Positions 14,311-28,100 of a stretch of DNA of 64,000 nt are shown here, in pieces (position 1 is the first letter of the stretch; every line of letters begins with the position of its first letter). The notes beneath the pieces are model-generated. The model saw only the letters and a list, made by a program, of their open reading frames with translations, was not told the DNA's origin and did no database searches. The DNA lies in the NCBI GenBank assembly GCA_949358305.1, contig OX442316.1, forward strand, positions 11,966,001-12,030,000. Direction: 5' to 3'. This DNA comes from Strigamia acuminata (lineage: Eukaryota; Arthropoda; Chilopoda; Geophilomorpha; Linotaeniidae). Made by a program: the position numbers and the translations under genes.

Positions 14311-16879
14311 GTCCCGGCCCCGACAGTGTCCTACTTTTGCAGCCAATGTTGAGACGCGAGCCATGTGAGCAGTGGAGATGACGGCTGCCGCCCAGCCCAG
14401 TCTTCTTAGGGAGAATCAGGAGAATGAACTGCAAATGGATTTAGAATCAACAGATTGCAAAAATAAAATTTTATGCGATAGCTGATAGCTACTTTTAAAT
14501 ATTTTTCTCACGTAAAAGAAAAATCATTATATTTACTTATGAATTTGGTTCACGATGTTAGTTTACACTACTCGTTTATTAACTTCATCATCCCTGTTAT
14601 CAAGGTAAATGCCTCAAGATGTGCCAACGAAATATTCCATCGAGTACGTTTACGGTGTCCAATAGTACGCGTACGAAATTATACAGAAAGGGCAAGTAAA
14701 ACAATTCGCACAGCAGAATAAGAGCTCGGAGGAAAAGTTCTGGCATTTCAATTGTTTTTCATTTTTTTTTTAATCGTGATGTGCTTTTGATATAAATATT
14801 AAATACACGTGTTCCTAACCTTATTCGAGGCGTTGAATACACATAATAGTTACAATGGATCCCCACGTGAAAGTTTAATGAATTTATACAGTATTAGGTA
14901 ATTTTTAAATGATGAATCGTGTAAACTTCACTTGAGAATCCATCAAAATAGGGTCATTTCCCTTTAATTTTTTTTAAATCTTCAAGTGATAATTCTTTCT
15001 TATCAACACTATAATAACCTAGGTAACTTTCTAAATCATCGGCTCAATTAATTTAATTATAAACTTATAAAAGCTTCCGTGTGAAAATTATAAATCTTAT
15101 CCACAATTTTCTATAAGAAAATCTAGATCTGGATAACATTTTAAAAAAAAAATTTTAATTAGTAAAAAAAAAAATATAAGTAAATAAAATAAAAATAAAA
15201 ATAATTACTTTGATTACACGAATAATTGCAAAAGTGCACTTTTGTGTGTTTTTAAAAAATGGAGTGTATTCAACTTCAAAATAACAATGAAACAAAGTAA
15301 ATGAAATAAATTTCTGTATCTAAAAAACCCAATTTAAATCGTAACGTGACATAACTGTGATCAAGATTAAAATCATCACACCAGGAAACAAAACTGGCGG
15401 TTAATATTGTCTAATTAGGCCTTGAGATTCGAGCGGACGACCTTGAGAAAGGACCAAGGAAGAAAGCAGTCATAAAAGATAACAAAGTCTCAAATCACGT
15501 GAGTTATCGATTGAATTGAAGAGATATTAAATGGATGAAGACTCTAAACGGGTTAACCATATGCACGACCGCGATTGTGGCCATAAGAAAGAGTTAAAGC
15601 TTTCCCCTATTCAGGCCAAGGTAATTTATCTCGTTGTTACATCGTTTTGTGTCCCCAAACTTGCGATGTTACATCAAGGGCCGAATTAGCAAAATAAATA
15701 AGATTGTTAACTGTCATTTTTAACATCATATTCAGGTTTTTAGCGTATTACGCACTAATAAATTCTAGACAGTTTTTTTGTTGTTTAGCTGGGAAATTGT
15801 TAAACACTGCATGAGTTGTGAAAAGTCAGAAGAGAAGAAAAAAAAGTGTGAAAAATGTGAGAAAATTGGTTGAGAATGAAAATTACAGGGTGGCGTTATG
15901 TTCTTACTTCTGAATTAGGTAAGTTGAAAACCTTTTTGTGCTCGAGACAACTTAAACTGGCAATTTTCATTTCCCACTAATTGAAAAGCAATAAAGCTGT
16001 AGAGAAAGAGTTTGGAGGAAGCAAAATGTAATTAGCATGAAAAAGAAAATATATCTTTTATAGTCCGTGGAAGAACACAAACAGAATTGGGTTAGAATCT
16101 GAATAAATGTATATATATAAGTTATAGTGAATAAAAACAAACCTATTGAGTGAAATTTCTGCCACTGACCGAAGGATTCAATGTCCACTGACCTCCAATT
16201 ACGCTCAAACACATCTTGGCATGTTTTGGGCTTCATAATGACTAGAATCAAAGCAAAAAAAGGTCAGTAAATAGACTACAGTTGCAGAATAAATTATTTG
16301 CAGGATGGAAAAAAATGTTTCAACAATTTGTGAATTTAAACTTCGGCATAGAAAAATATGTAGAAATAAGTGTCAAATGATGCAACTTAGGTTTACTTAG
16401 TTTTACCTGTCCTCAAAACCGGCAGTTAACCCGTAATTAAAGAAACAAAGAAGCAAAGCAATCTGTCACAAATGGTAATTAAATTTCATTACAAATTAAT
16501 CACAATTTCTACCAGGTATTCCACGCGTCCATTTCCTCCTAATCAACGACCTAGTGAACCCTACACCCGAAGGAAAATGACGTAATTGGGCGGATTCAAT
16601 GACTAGACTAAAAAATTTCAAAATAAAAGAGTGTTTTGTGCATCGAAGCTATTTTTTGTATACTTATGATCGAGCGAGCTACATTTATTCTCTCTTGTTG
16701 GTCAGTGAAAACAGCCCTTCAGCTGCAGTTAAGCTGGTCATCGACTTGTGAATTGACGTACAAGTCGTTTGCCTTTTTAAAATCGAGCAAAAAATACAGA
16801 AATGAATAAAAACTGTCACAATTTGCTGCAGGTAATCAGTGAAACAGAACGCTGCATTCGAATATTTGCTTTATAATTG

Positions 16880-17065
16880 ATAAAAATAAAAACAATAAAT
16901 AAAATAAATAAATAAATAAAAATCAAATTTTTTTAAATGAACAAAAATTAAATTTTTTTAAATAAATAAAAATCAATTTTTTTTAAATAAATAAAAATCA
17001 ATTTTTTTTTTAAATAAATAAAAATCAATTTTTTTTTAAATAAATAAAAATTAAATTATTTTTAA
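16880..17065. repeat. AT-rich tandem repeat
   Basis: An (AAAT)n tract followed by repeated units of about 30-35 nt made of TAAATAAATAAAAATCAA plus a run of T. At least four units are visible. Confidence 0.8.
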
Positions 17066-17340
17066 TTATTTCAAAGTGATTCAATAAACCGTAATAAATT
17101 GCTTTCATTGCTCAGCTTGAAGAATCACCGGGATTGCATGCCCCATTTTTTTTGGCCGGATCTATTTAATTCGAACTCATGTCATTGTGGATTCATTACG
17201 ACTTTTTCGCCTTTGACATGCCACAGCAGTGCATTTGAATACGATTACCGGGATATCTTTTGTCATGTTAAATCATACCTTGAAAAATATTTAATAAATA
17301 GATCCGTCAAAACAAAAGAATAAATATGATACAACATATA

Positions 17341-17745
17341 GGGTGTTCATTTTAAAGTGTTTGCAGTCAAATATTTCTGCAACTAAGGAGCAATCACAAA
17401 TTAAGTTCACAAATCTAGAGTAAACAGTGTTGGCAAAATTCATTAAGCAATACAAATTTGGTTTTTCAACAATGTATCATGGATTATCGCATTGTAACTT
17501 AAAAAGTAACAATACAATCTGAAAAATGTAAATTGTAAAGGTATAGACTATAACTTTAAAATTGACATTTTTCAGATTGCATTGTTACTTTTTAAATTAC
17601 AATGCGAAATACCATGTTGCATTGTTGAAAACCCAAATTATGAAATGCCCAACCCCCGTTTACTCTAAAAGCGTGAACATAATTTGTGATTCCTGCTTCA
17701 TTGCAAAAATATTTAACTGCAAACACGTTAAAGTATATAAACATC
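17341..17745. repeat. Foldback (long inverted repeat) element
   Basis: The left half (from GTGTTTGCAGTCAAATATTT) reappears as the imperfect reverse complement of the right half. The arms meet near 17.54 kb around paired tracts resembling AAAGTAACAATGCAATCTGA. Arms are about 190 nt and roughly 80% alike by eye. It looks like a non-autonomous foldback transposon; no coding frame. Confidence 0.55.
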
Positions 17746-18469
17746 TGATTTCAGTAAACTGCACTGATTGAAAATAGGTCAAGGTAATGAGTTATTCAAG
17801 TGTAGTAGGCTATGGCTATTGAATGCTCTGTGCAATAAAAGGTCTTTACATCTTAACCTCCTAAGCTCAAACAATTCGATGACCCTCTAAAATGCTGGTA
17901 GCAATTCTTTTTATTTGTATTTATTTAAAAAATTAAAAATTTGACACGAAAATTATTGAAAAAAATCTCAGAAATTAAACAAAGTCAGAAAAATTTCTGA
18001 ATTTTATGATTCCACCAGTAAAGTAATAAACAAAATTGTCTTCATTACTAAAATCTTCAATTTCTTAGGTCTAATTTTCTTGTATAATGATACATGCTTT
18101 CAAAGCGTGTATTTAACCAATTTAAAAGTTCCATCGTGTGTGTGTGTCTATTTACTGCTGGTGTAATTGTTTCTAATCAGGGTCAGTACCTGGGCTAATT
18201 ACGTCCATCACCCTAGCGTCCTCTCAGCTTAATCCAATTATGCAACGTATAATCAGTCCTTCATGGCGCCATCTACTAGTAAAACAACTAAGCACAAACT
18301 ATAAATTATTAACAAAATCATTTTCTATTTTTAAAAATAATTTCTTACCCATTTATGCGATGACAAAAACAAGCTCGGAGAAGTCCCTCTGTACGTTTTG
18401 TATGAGTCGAGCAACATACATATTTCTATTACGATGAAATTTAATATAACGCCTGCATATTGGCTTTCT

Positions 18470-18691
18470 TGCTCAACCTGCGTGCCCAAGTGGCGAGTGG
18501 AACCAGAGTGGGAGGACGGAAGGGCGCTAGTAGTTGGAGTTTTCGTTCAGATCGATGCTCGTGTTTGCCTTGATGTGGGCGGCACGAGAATCGCCGCGAA
18601 CCGCATTCATGCGCGCAAAATACTGCAATGAGTGTTCTTTGAAGAACCGTCTCTTCACTGCCAATGCATCAAACGCAGCAAGCCTTTAAGG
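18470..18691 (+). promoter_or_regulatory. Possible promoter / 5' UTR exon of the sulfotransferase gene
   Basis: A GC- and CpG-richer patch in AT-rich surroundings, ending at a plausible donor (CTTTAAG then GTAATT) at about 18690. A matching acceptor (TTGCAG) lies at about 19316, 28 nt upstream of the coding start. This suggests a noncoding first exon; expression data would be needed to confirm it. Confidence 0.3.
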
Positions 18692-19343
18692 TAATTATAA
18701 CGGGGTTGACGAGTTGTAAAACGATAATTCGGGAGAAAATATCTTGTAGAAAAAGTTCCACAATGGGAAATCGAACAGAAACAAAACGCACGAGCAAAGG
18801 ATTAACTTTGCTCTCATTAGAGCTACAGTTAAGCACAAGTCTAGAAAGGAGCTACCGCAATTATTTGTATTACTATAATAGAAATGTTACATTTTAAATC
18901 TTTTGTTTGAAGTTTGGTGAGTTTGTTAATTGTTTATTCGAAATAGATTTGATTTAAACTGTTATAAATGCTTTTAAAAAAAATCGATTTTTATAAAGAA
19001 TCTCAGTTTGCTGTATGCACGCTAAATCGATAGATAGTGTGTGTACATGTATACACACAGGGGGGCGCATTATTGGTAGCGCAATCTGCTTTGAGTTTTG
19101 CCGTCTTGCCTTTCAAAGAGTTCCGACAAGCGATTCCAATTACTTATTCATTGAGATTTAATTGAAATTTTGTCGGCAACAAATTAACATGCGAAGATTA
19201 GAGTGCGTTATCTAATGTAACTGGAGATTATTATATTTTTAATAAATAATTAATATAAATTTTAATATTTTTAATACATTTTTTCTTTTCCCGATATGAA
19301 AATTCTTTCTTGCAGGTTTCTCGAGACGATACAATTAAAAATA

Positions 19344-21349
19344 ATGCTGACTTCACAACGATTTCGAATAATTGGAAGCGCGATTTTCGGTTTGTCTCTC
19401 AGTGTATTGATCCTGATGCCAAAAAGTCAAGATGAAATTCAAACCACTTTGAGGTAATGAAACATTTCAATTGAAAACAACGAAAAGACTAAAATTCTTA
19501 AAAATTAAACACCGCTTTTTCATGTCAAAAATTCGATATTTTCATTACATTTTGTCACTCCCACCCAAGCCAATACCCTGGGTAGGGTAAAAGGGGACAA
19601 AGATTGAACATTTCAACCTTGAAAAGCTGTCACTCTCCCACAATGCTTTGTGTTTGATTCAATGGACTTAGACATTACGATTCGCCCGTGGTCAATTGAT
19701 GATGAAAGATCTGTCCCTCCTGATCAAATAACAGTGAAAGCAACCTTAAAATGATGTGTTAAGGGTCTGCTTTTGCTCTGCATAGCATAGGGGAGGCTGT
19801 GGTTTGAATGATGAATATGACCCCCCGTCGCGTTTCCCCTTCGTCAATAACAAGGCAGACGTCGAGTAATCTAATGTCTTTTAAAAGCATCTTCTTTACA
19901 TCCGCTCAACCCATCGTATTACTTCATAAACGTGTTAAAAATCAATCTCAATAACCGGATGTGCACACACGAAACAACTAAAACTAATTACGCAAACTTT
20001 TGAATGCTTATTAAAACTTTAGCTCGCATGCAAATTACAAAATGTTCCCCCTTTCCTTCCCTGCATGACAGCGTACCGCCTCTCATAAGAAATTGAAGGC
20101 GGCAGCACAAAGACGAAGCGGCTTGATTCAAGTCCTTTTTTTCACCATTTTTTTTCCTGAAGATAGAATTTCTTCTCCACTACTTCTCTTAAAGATGAAA
20201 ATAAATATAAAACAAGTTGGAAATACTAAACAAATAGAAATATAAAAATATTCAAATATTATCTTAATTTGTTAATTATTTCCTTCTGATTTTTACAGAC
20301 CAGACGAGCACTTACACAAGTTAGTAGATTTACTAATAGCTAATCAGCAACGTGAAGAAAAGAGCATCAAGAAAAAAATCTGGACAACAAATCGCATAAT
20401 CCACGAACGATTTAAATGGTTGCAACACAAAACTGTTGCAAATCACCTGCTAACACCCAATTCACAGCCCAGCAAATCATCAATCATGGTTTTCCTCCAT
20501 TTACCTCGAACAGGCGGGATAGAAATTAGAAAATGTGTGAAAGAAATTGGGCGTAATTACAGTCTTTTGCTGTTTCCGGATTTAAGTGACCAGCAACGAA
20601 TGCTGTGGGATCTGCCTCATCAACTCACGCATGGATATCGCGAAGGATTCGATGCACACATGGGAATGAACCTGTTTGGATTATGTGATAATGTAAGACG
20701 ACCTTGCTCTTATTTTGTTGTGATGCGCCAACCTCTAGAAAGGGCAGTGTCCAGTTATTTTCACTGTTTGCAGTCCCTGAGTGATCCAAACTGCATTGCA
20801 GTGAACGCAAACGACATGGACCTTCGTTCGTGGGTGATTTTTCAAGGAAGTGTTTTCTTCAGAAGTCTACTTTTCAATAGTGCGCATTGTCAAATCAAAG
20901 TTAACGTTACTTCTTTGGAATACAGTCTGTTGAATCCTAAAAATATTCCTTGTTGGTTGAAGCACAAGATTTGGTTCGATTCGCTACCAGATGACGACCA
21001 AACAGTTCTTTTAGATTACGTTCTGGAGCATTTAGAAACGTGGTTCAGTGGTGTTGGTGTCACGGAAGATATGATTTCGACTGTTTTTGTGCTGGAAACC
21101 GTGTATTCTTTACCATTTACAAGTTGCTCTAATCTAAACACACGGGATCGTGATGGGCAGTGGAGGGCGCGAGTGGAAGACAATAGTGTCAATTTAAGTG
21201 AAAAAGATGTTTTAAACAACGAAGAGTTTCTTGATTTACAATATGATTTGGGGGTACAAAAAGCTCTGTATGCGGATTATAAACTGTACAAAAAAATTAA
21301 TGACATTTTTCGAATGCAAAAACAAATACTTTTTAACAAAATCAAGTAA
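19344..21349 (+). CDS. Golgi type II membrane sulfotransferase (Sulfotransfer_2-like)
   Basis: Transfers sulfate from PAPS, most likely to a glycosaminoglycan or other carbohydrate in the Golgi lumen. Two coding exons, 19344-19453 and 20299-21349, join in phase 2 to give 386 residues. A short cytoplasmic tail is followed by one membrane anchor at about residues 8-25 (IIGSAIFGLSLSVLIL). The 5' PAPS-binding loop is FLHLPRTGG (about 102-110). The 3'-phosphate site is VVMRQPLERAVSSYF (about 177-192, with the usual Arg and Ser). The FLHxxxTGG form is closer to the heparan sulfate 6-O-sulfotransferase type than to 2-O enzymes, but the acceptor cannot be decided here. Flanked by unrelated genes on the opposite strand. 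Confidence 0.82.
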
Positions 21350-21920
21350 ATTATAAATATACACATCCAATTTGTAATTTGCAACAAGTCGCAAGTGTCA
21401 CGATAAGCTGCATTTACGATCCAGTAAGAATACAACTTAAAATGTCATTTTCAAATATGACTCTACCTCTACTATAATACCGGTAGTCTAAATGGTAAAT
21501 ACCACAGAATTTCTTTTGCATCCACAAGGATTCTCTTCAATAATATTTGGAAATAATTTATAATAATAAATCCGATTGAATAATGGCAAGCAAATAAATC
21601 ATCCATTTGATACACGATTACATGTACTGTATAAATTTATTCACGACAGTTGTGCAGAACAATTACTGCTGACTAAAATAAGCAAAGAAAAAGTGAACTT
21701 ACGGTTTCATTAGTTTCGTCGTTTTTAGTCCACAGTGCACACTTTATCGCTGATTCGTTCCGCGTGGAAAGCGCGTCGTCCGTCACTGCTGGGCCTCGTC
21801 CAACATCGTACCTATGATGCTTTGATTACACGGGGTTTGTGCGGCTTGTAGGAATGAAACATTGACACACTACACAGTTTCATGTGTATACCTAGATAAT
21901 AAACATTTATAGCCGATATA

Positions 21921-21962
21921 CAATAAATAAATAAGTAAATAAATAAATAAATAAATAAATAA
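21921..21962. repeat. (AATA)n microsatellite
   Basis: About ten tandem AAAT/AATA units with one interruption, in the spacer between the sulfotransferase and the channel array. Confidence 0.9.
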
Positions 21963-22104
21963 GATACAAATAACACATTAACATCAGCTAGTTCATACTC
22001 TAATTAGATTAGCCAAAACTTCAGTTTGATTATTTTTCTACAAGTCACATGGACAGAATAAGAATGACAGACATTTAACTCAGTATTTTGTAATCTGAAC
22101 TAAC

Positions 22105-25100
22105 TTAAAACCCGCAAATTTGTTTTTTCAACCACGATATTGGATGACCGCTAAATCTTAGAATAGACAAAACACTCATGCCCAAAGCTAGTCCAAAGCT
22201 ATTGCCAATATGAGCACACAGAGCCACTAGTGAATAGTCATCAACTTCAATTATCTGTTCTACTATATTAGAAAGCATGAGAAATGCAATGAGAAAAGGT
22301 TGAGATGTGGGTTGAATTTGATTGTAGGTATTCAGAATATAGATTGACTCACTACAAGACCGAATGCAAGAACAAGATTTAGTAATATTGCTCGAAATAA
22401 TCATATATTTGTTAAAGGTTTCCTTTGCTGCTGCAGCCGATGTACATTCTGAAAGATTCGCTACTGTTTCTTCTAGAAATGGCAACCTATGGTAATTAAT
22501 TTGAAGATCGGAGCTAAATTGTTTTAAAACTCTTTAATAACTTGATCTTACTTGCATAATTCAGCTTTTCGAATTTGTTCCAATAAACAAGTTTCTCGAC
22601 ATTTACGAAAGTCTGACTTGTCAATACAGGGATTCATCGGATTATTTAATCTTTTAACCTAGAAATAAAAGATTGTACGACATGAAATCATAAACAAGAA
22701 ATTTAGTCCTATAATAATAATATCTATTCTACTACTGACGGTTGTAAGACGAATGTCAGTTACAGTAATGGAATGCACAGCAGCAAGAAATAATTTTAGC
22801 TCGTCATAAGTCTCCGCATGAGTAGAATCAACATCACTAACATATATCTAAAAATAATGCAATTGAATTTGTTAGTTTTCATTTAAAAACTTATTTCATT
22901 TACATTTACAAATTTACATTTAAAACTGTATCGAACTACAGAGTAAAAACCCCATTTTATATTCATTGTCAGCTACTGCAATGTAATGTAATGAATACGA
23001 TATTGCATGTAGAATTGTTGAATATAAATGGCTTAGTTTCCATACTGTTTTTTATCAATTATTTTGAAGTAATTAAAAGATTTCCTTACTCTGAATGCAG
23101 CATTTGGGCACTTATAAAATGGTAATTCTTCCTGTGAAAGCATTGGTAACGGAAGAAAAGAAAAGAAACCAGCATATTCTGTTTCCGCTGTAAATGAAAT
23201 ATATCACATAAAATATAGGAAATAATTCATACATGAGGTTCGATCACTTTAGCAACGGGGTGTTTTAGTGAAGCAATAGTATGGTGTTAAGCTAAGTACG
23301 CATGATCTAATTCCGTGCACGAAATGGTCACTTTCTGTGAGCGGCCAGAAGTTTTGGTCGACGTGGTACACATAGTTCCGCTTACCATACACTGAAACTT
23401 TCTGGCAACCGGAATTCTATTCTTTCTGGCAGTGATGGTGTGCAGAAAAATCCAATTGTTTCCATGCACGAACAAATTCTGAGTACCCAGAAATGTATTG
23501 TGGCAATGCGCTCGATCGTGACCGATCGTACATAAGCTGGAGGTGGATACTGAATACAAAGACAGATAATACTAAAATTGTTTGATTAATTTATTTTATA
23601 ATTTATTATTAATTATTAATTTCAAAATACTGTAATCCACTTATTTTGCACAATCAAACTACAATATTTTGTAAAAGTGGTCGCCATTTGTTATTACAAC
23701 ACCTGCACAAATTGTGTGTACCAAACAATTTCCGCACATGGAAAGACCAGCCAAACACACAGGCGAAATCATTTTGTTTGCGGCGTGACAACCTGAAAAT
23801 TTAGACTCTGAACGTCTTATGTGTACTGAGCTTCAAGTCGCTCCTGTCGCTAAAGTGAACCTAGCCCCATTAGCAACTGTAATATTGTCTTGAATGATTT
23901 TGTTCGTTATGGCAGATGTAAATAAACCTCTACGTATAAATTAGTACAAAGATCCAGTGGCGGATTTCCCATAAGATAAAGCCTAGAGACTCCAAAAATT
24001 TAGAATTTGCGTTTTTCTTAAAAAAAAAAATTTTATCTTTGCAAAATAAGCATTTTTTCTAACCTATTTGACAATGGGGGCCCCAAAGGTCCTTGTACCT
24101 AGGGGCCTCCTCAACCACTGCAAAAGGATCAAACGCAGTGGCGTAGCAATCGGTAGTGCAACGCGTGCTTGGATGAAGGCCCACGAGCCTAGGGGCCCAT
24201 GGAGGATAAATGATAACGTGATTTTTTTTTTAGGTTTTTAGGTATTCGGAGGATAAAAACCCTAGCTATGGCTCTGCTAAAGGGCCCATCATCAAACTTG
24301 CTCACTGGCCCATTGATGTCTTGTTACACTGATCAAACGGTTAATTTACAAGCCTTGGCAAGCGGCGTCGACCCGAGTGTGTCTTCCCTTCTACTCAAAA
24401 AATTAATTGCTATGTATAAGCCAAGCTTCATACGTCACTTAAAGACAAGAACCAATAATTGACTTCTTCGTGCATGTGCATGTGCATTTTTTTTCGAGTT
24501 AGCCCAGCAGCCAAATTGCCATTTAAAAAATTAAGTTGTCTAAGTTAACTACCGTACTGCCTTGAATAAAGGCCGGGCGTAATGAAGCGCCGGCTCTTGA
24601 TTAAGCGCCGTCCAACCGACAGCCGAGAAGTCAATAAGCGCCGGCCCCGAATAAACGCCGGGCTTGTTTAACCGCCGGGCTTATTGTAAATTTGTGATGA
24701 CGTTTTATATCTACCGTACACGTACACGTAGCGTACGGTAGAAATGAGCTATTTAACACTCCTTCATTGTTTCACTGCTGCATTTCTACCATTAATACAG
24801 CGATATGGCTCCAACAAATTTGAAAAAACGTGCATACAACCACAAATTTTTTATAACTTGTTATTTTCAACTCAAGAGTCGAAAAAATAAATAAACGCCC
24901 GGGCGTTTATTCAAGGCAGTACGGTAAGTTATCAATGCGCATTTGTCAAATAAAATCATTCATGATCTGTAAAACAAAAATATACTATCCAAATATACGA
25001 GTACTTACTAAATTTGTAGTGATTACAATCCCCATGAGGAGTTGGTATGAATGTTTGGTTTGCAATTAATAGGTCAATTTGTACTATATTCTGCAAAGGT

Positions 25101-28100
25101 TAAAACACACAGAAGTAGTATACTTCCTACTCTAATGACAGGTTAGAGACCATCTATCTATGAAAAAGGTATTGGGTGTGTAAACAATCCAAGTAATCCA
25201 GCCCACAAAAGTACAGAGATTGATAAGCCTAGCATCAGTAGTCAAGCAGAAAGACTCCAATTTGAGTTTCAGTCTATATGCTATAGCTGGAGCAACAGCA
25301 AGTGCGATAATTTAAGTTTAAACTTAACAAAAGTTTTTTGTTGCATTAACTGGAACACACAATTGACGCCCCAATATTTTCAAAAATGTAACTAAAATGT
25401 CATGCTTGTGGCTATCACACCAGTTACCTGCCCGTTCAGGCTAACAAGTAAGTAAAGTGTAAGTTATATGATAGCATTAAACTTATGCTATGCTCACACT
25501 AGAACCAATTATCTACATAACTACTGTACCTAACTTTTAGAAACTCTCGTGTTTACACTTGTACGAGTTTACAACAACTCAAAACAAAATGGCGACTCTT
25601 CTACAACTTTAATGCCATGTTCACACTTGAACCACTTTTCTACAAAACCTGCCCACTTTTAAAAAGTCGTGTGTTCACACTTGTTCCAGTTTTTTACAAC
25701 TCAGAACAAAATGGCGACACTTCTACAACTGAACAAGGAAGGCGTCTGACCGACCGACCAACCGAACATCTGAGGCACATTACCTGGACGTTACGTTTAC
25801 CTGGCACCAATTTGAAACCCAGCGTTAATACGAACCAGGCGCCTATTGAATTTTGGGCGGCTAACTGCCAGCTAAAACGGGGCCGGCGCTTAAATGAACC
25901 CCGGCTATTAAACGAGCGGTACAGTACATGTTTCTACCTCTTACAGTTCGTGAAATACGAGCATAAATACGTTTCAGTCGCTTCGGTTAGAGTGGAAACA
26001 AGATTGTGACCATCGTTTTGGCCCCAAAATTATCTACTTTTAATGCAGAAACAAATTTAAAAACTATGTCAGTTTACTAAACTGGCATCTGCCTTTCTTT
26101 TAAAAAAGAATAGAAGTTTCTATCTTTAATGGTTCCTTAGCTACAAGTAGAAATGCAAACCCATACCTTTCAATGGATAACATCTTGCCAGACATAAACC
26201 ATCTACATTTATTTTTGGAATGCATTATTTACTCCAAGTAAAGTCACTAAAATTTCTACAAAACATGTAAACACCCACTTTTTAGCTTCTACAAGTTAAA
26301 GTTTGTAAAAGTGGCAACTTCTACAAAAGTGGTTCAAGTGTGAACTAACTTGTAAGCATTACTTGTCCAGTTATGCTTTCTTGTCATTGGTACATCAATA
26401 ATAGTTTTACCTTGATTATACCTGCAGCTCCTCCATAAAAATCTAAACGAGTCAATGTCCACAAACGCTTTAAAGTTTTGATTGGTTTCGGATATAAATC
26501 CAGTGATTCCACATCACACAAGCTGGTAATATTTTTTCCCTTCATGTATTTTTCTTTGTAGAATGCAAGTTTTTGATTTTCTCCACAAATAGTCAATGAT
26601 GGAAATGTCACATGACTCAGATACTTCAATTTTACAATATTCCGTGTAGGATGTTTAAAGTAATACAATGCACGTTCTTGAATCATAAATGTTGCCAAAG
26701 CAAAACACAGAATCAGTGTTACGTTCCACAAATAATTAGCCCTGTATTGCATTTGTATGTCGGTTAATCGTTTCAGTTGAACTTGTCTTATTTTAGCTTT
26801 TATTTTGTTGGCTGTGTATATTTTGAAAATAGTGATCTCCATTCGATTCAATTTGCTTTTCTTTGCTCTTCTGCATCTCCACATGATAATATGTTGAAGA
26901 ATATCTGTAATTGACAGCACTGATAAACCCATGAATAAACTCAAGTTTCCACCAATATCAGTTAATAAACTGATTTCATCGTAGGCGACTCGCTGAGTTA
27001 CAACCACTGCTTGTTTATTGATTCCAATCATTAAAGATGTGCCGTTTGATTCAAGGATGGCAGGTTGAATAGTATACACGTATTGGCGACATGTTGGCAC
27101 GCATTTGCATTCGGTATAGACTTTAGGAGTTAGGATTGCTTTGAGAGCAATAAAGAAACTTTTTTCTGCATTTTCTTTATCAGAACTTACGCAAGATGGC
27201 AGTTTGATTCTTGAATCTACGAAAGGCAGCCTATTAAAATCAAATGATATTAATAGTTTTAAAATTTATTTATATTTATAATTTGATTGACTAACTTGCA
27301 TTCAGCTTCAGAAAATTTTTTGCGTAAACAGTTTTTGTAACATTTTTTGAATTCTTCATCGCTAACACATGGATTTGAATACGTGCTTGACAAATAGTAC
27401 TAATTTTATAAATTAAAAAAAAAGATAGATTTAAAATTTGCAATGTGGGGAAATCTGATTTTACGCATAATATAAGCTTAGGTGCGAGAAGGAGATTGAT
27501 AATAACGTCCTGTAAAGCCCCCAAATTCCAAAAAAAATATAAAAAAAAATTTCTTAAAATAATATTCAAAAGCATTTTTTTTCGAATTCTTTTTTCAAAG
27601 GCCCGCCTCTGGGGCCCCAAACTTACACCGCGTCTATATGCCTCAAATGGTGTAAACGCGCCACTAGACTGATGTCATTGAATCTCAATGGATTTTTATG
27701 CCACCAGATACAGTAGATAAACTTAAAATAGCTAAACTAAAGGGAAGTGTTTTTTTTGTCCATGGTGACCTAAGAGAATGTGATCCACCACTTTTGTTCA
27801 ACAATAAAATGTCCAGTGTTTTAAATTTGTGTACAGTAGTAAAACTTACTCACTTTTCTGAATGTGACCAATATATCATAAGCATAGCCTGTTATTATTG
27901 GAATAAGAAATGCAAAATCAATTTTTTCACTAATTCCCACCTGAAACAAATCGTTTAATGTATTATAACCAACAAACATGCAGTTGCAAAGAAATATTAC
28001 TATTGTCAAAGATGGTGAACATCGTTTGGAAGGAATTAGCTTCAAATCAAGATGAGCATTTAATGTATTTCCACGTAACATTTCTATTGAAATAAAGTTA

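Larger units (their letters stand above)
14311..18469. other. Gene-poor intergenic region
   Basis: Separates the peroxidase pair from the sulfotransferase. Apart from the AT tandem repeat at 16880-17065 and the foldback repeat at 17341-17745, I see no supported gene; open frames here are short and have no family signature. Confidence 0.45.

Noticed and set aside
24268-24462. 64-codon frame in intron 7 of copy I
   Set aside because: No homology features, lies in an intron next to a transposon.
25617-26009. 130-codon plus-strand frame
   Set aside because: Falls wholly within a repeated, inverted-end element and reads through its terminal repeats.
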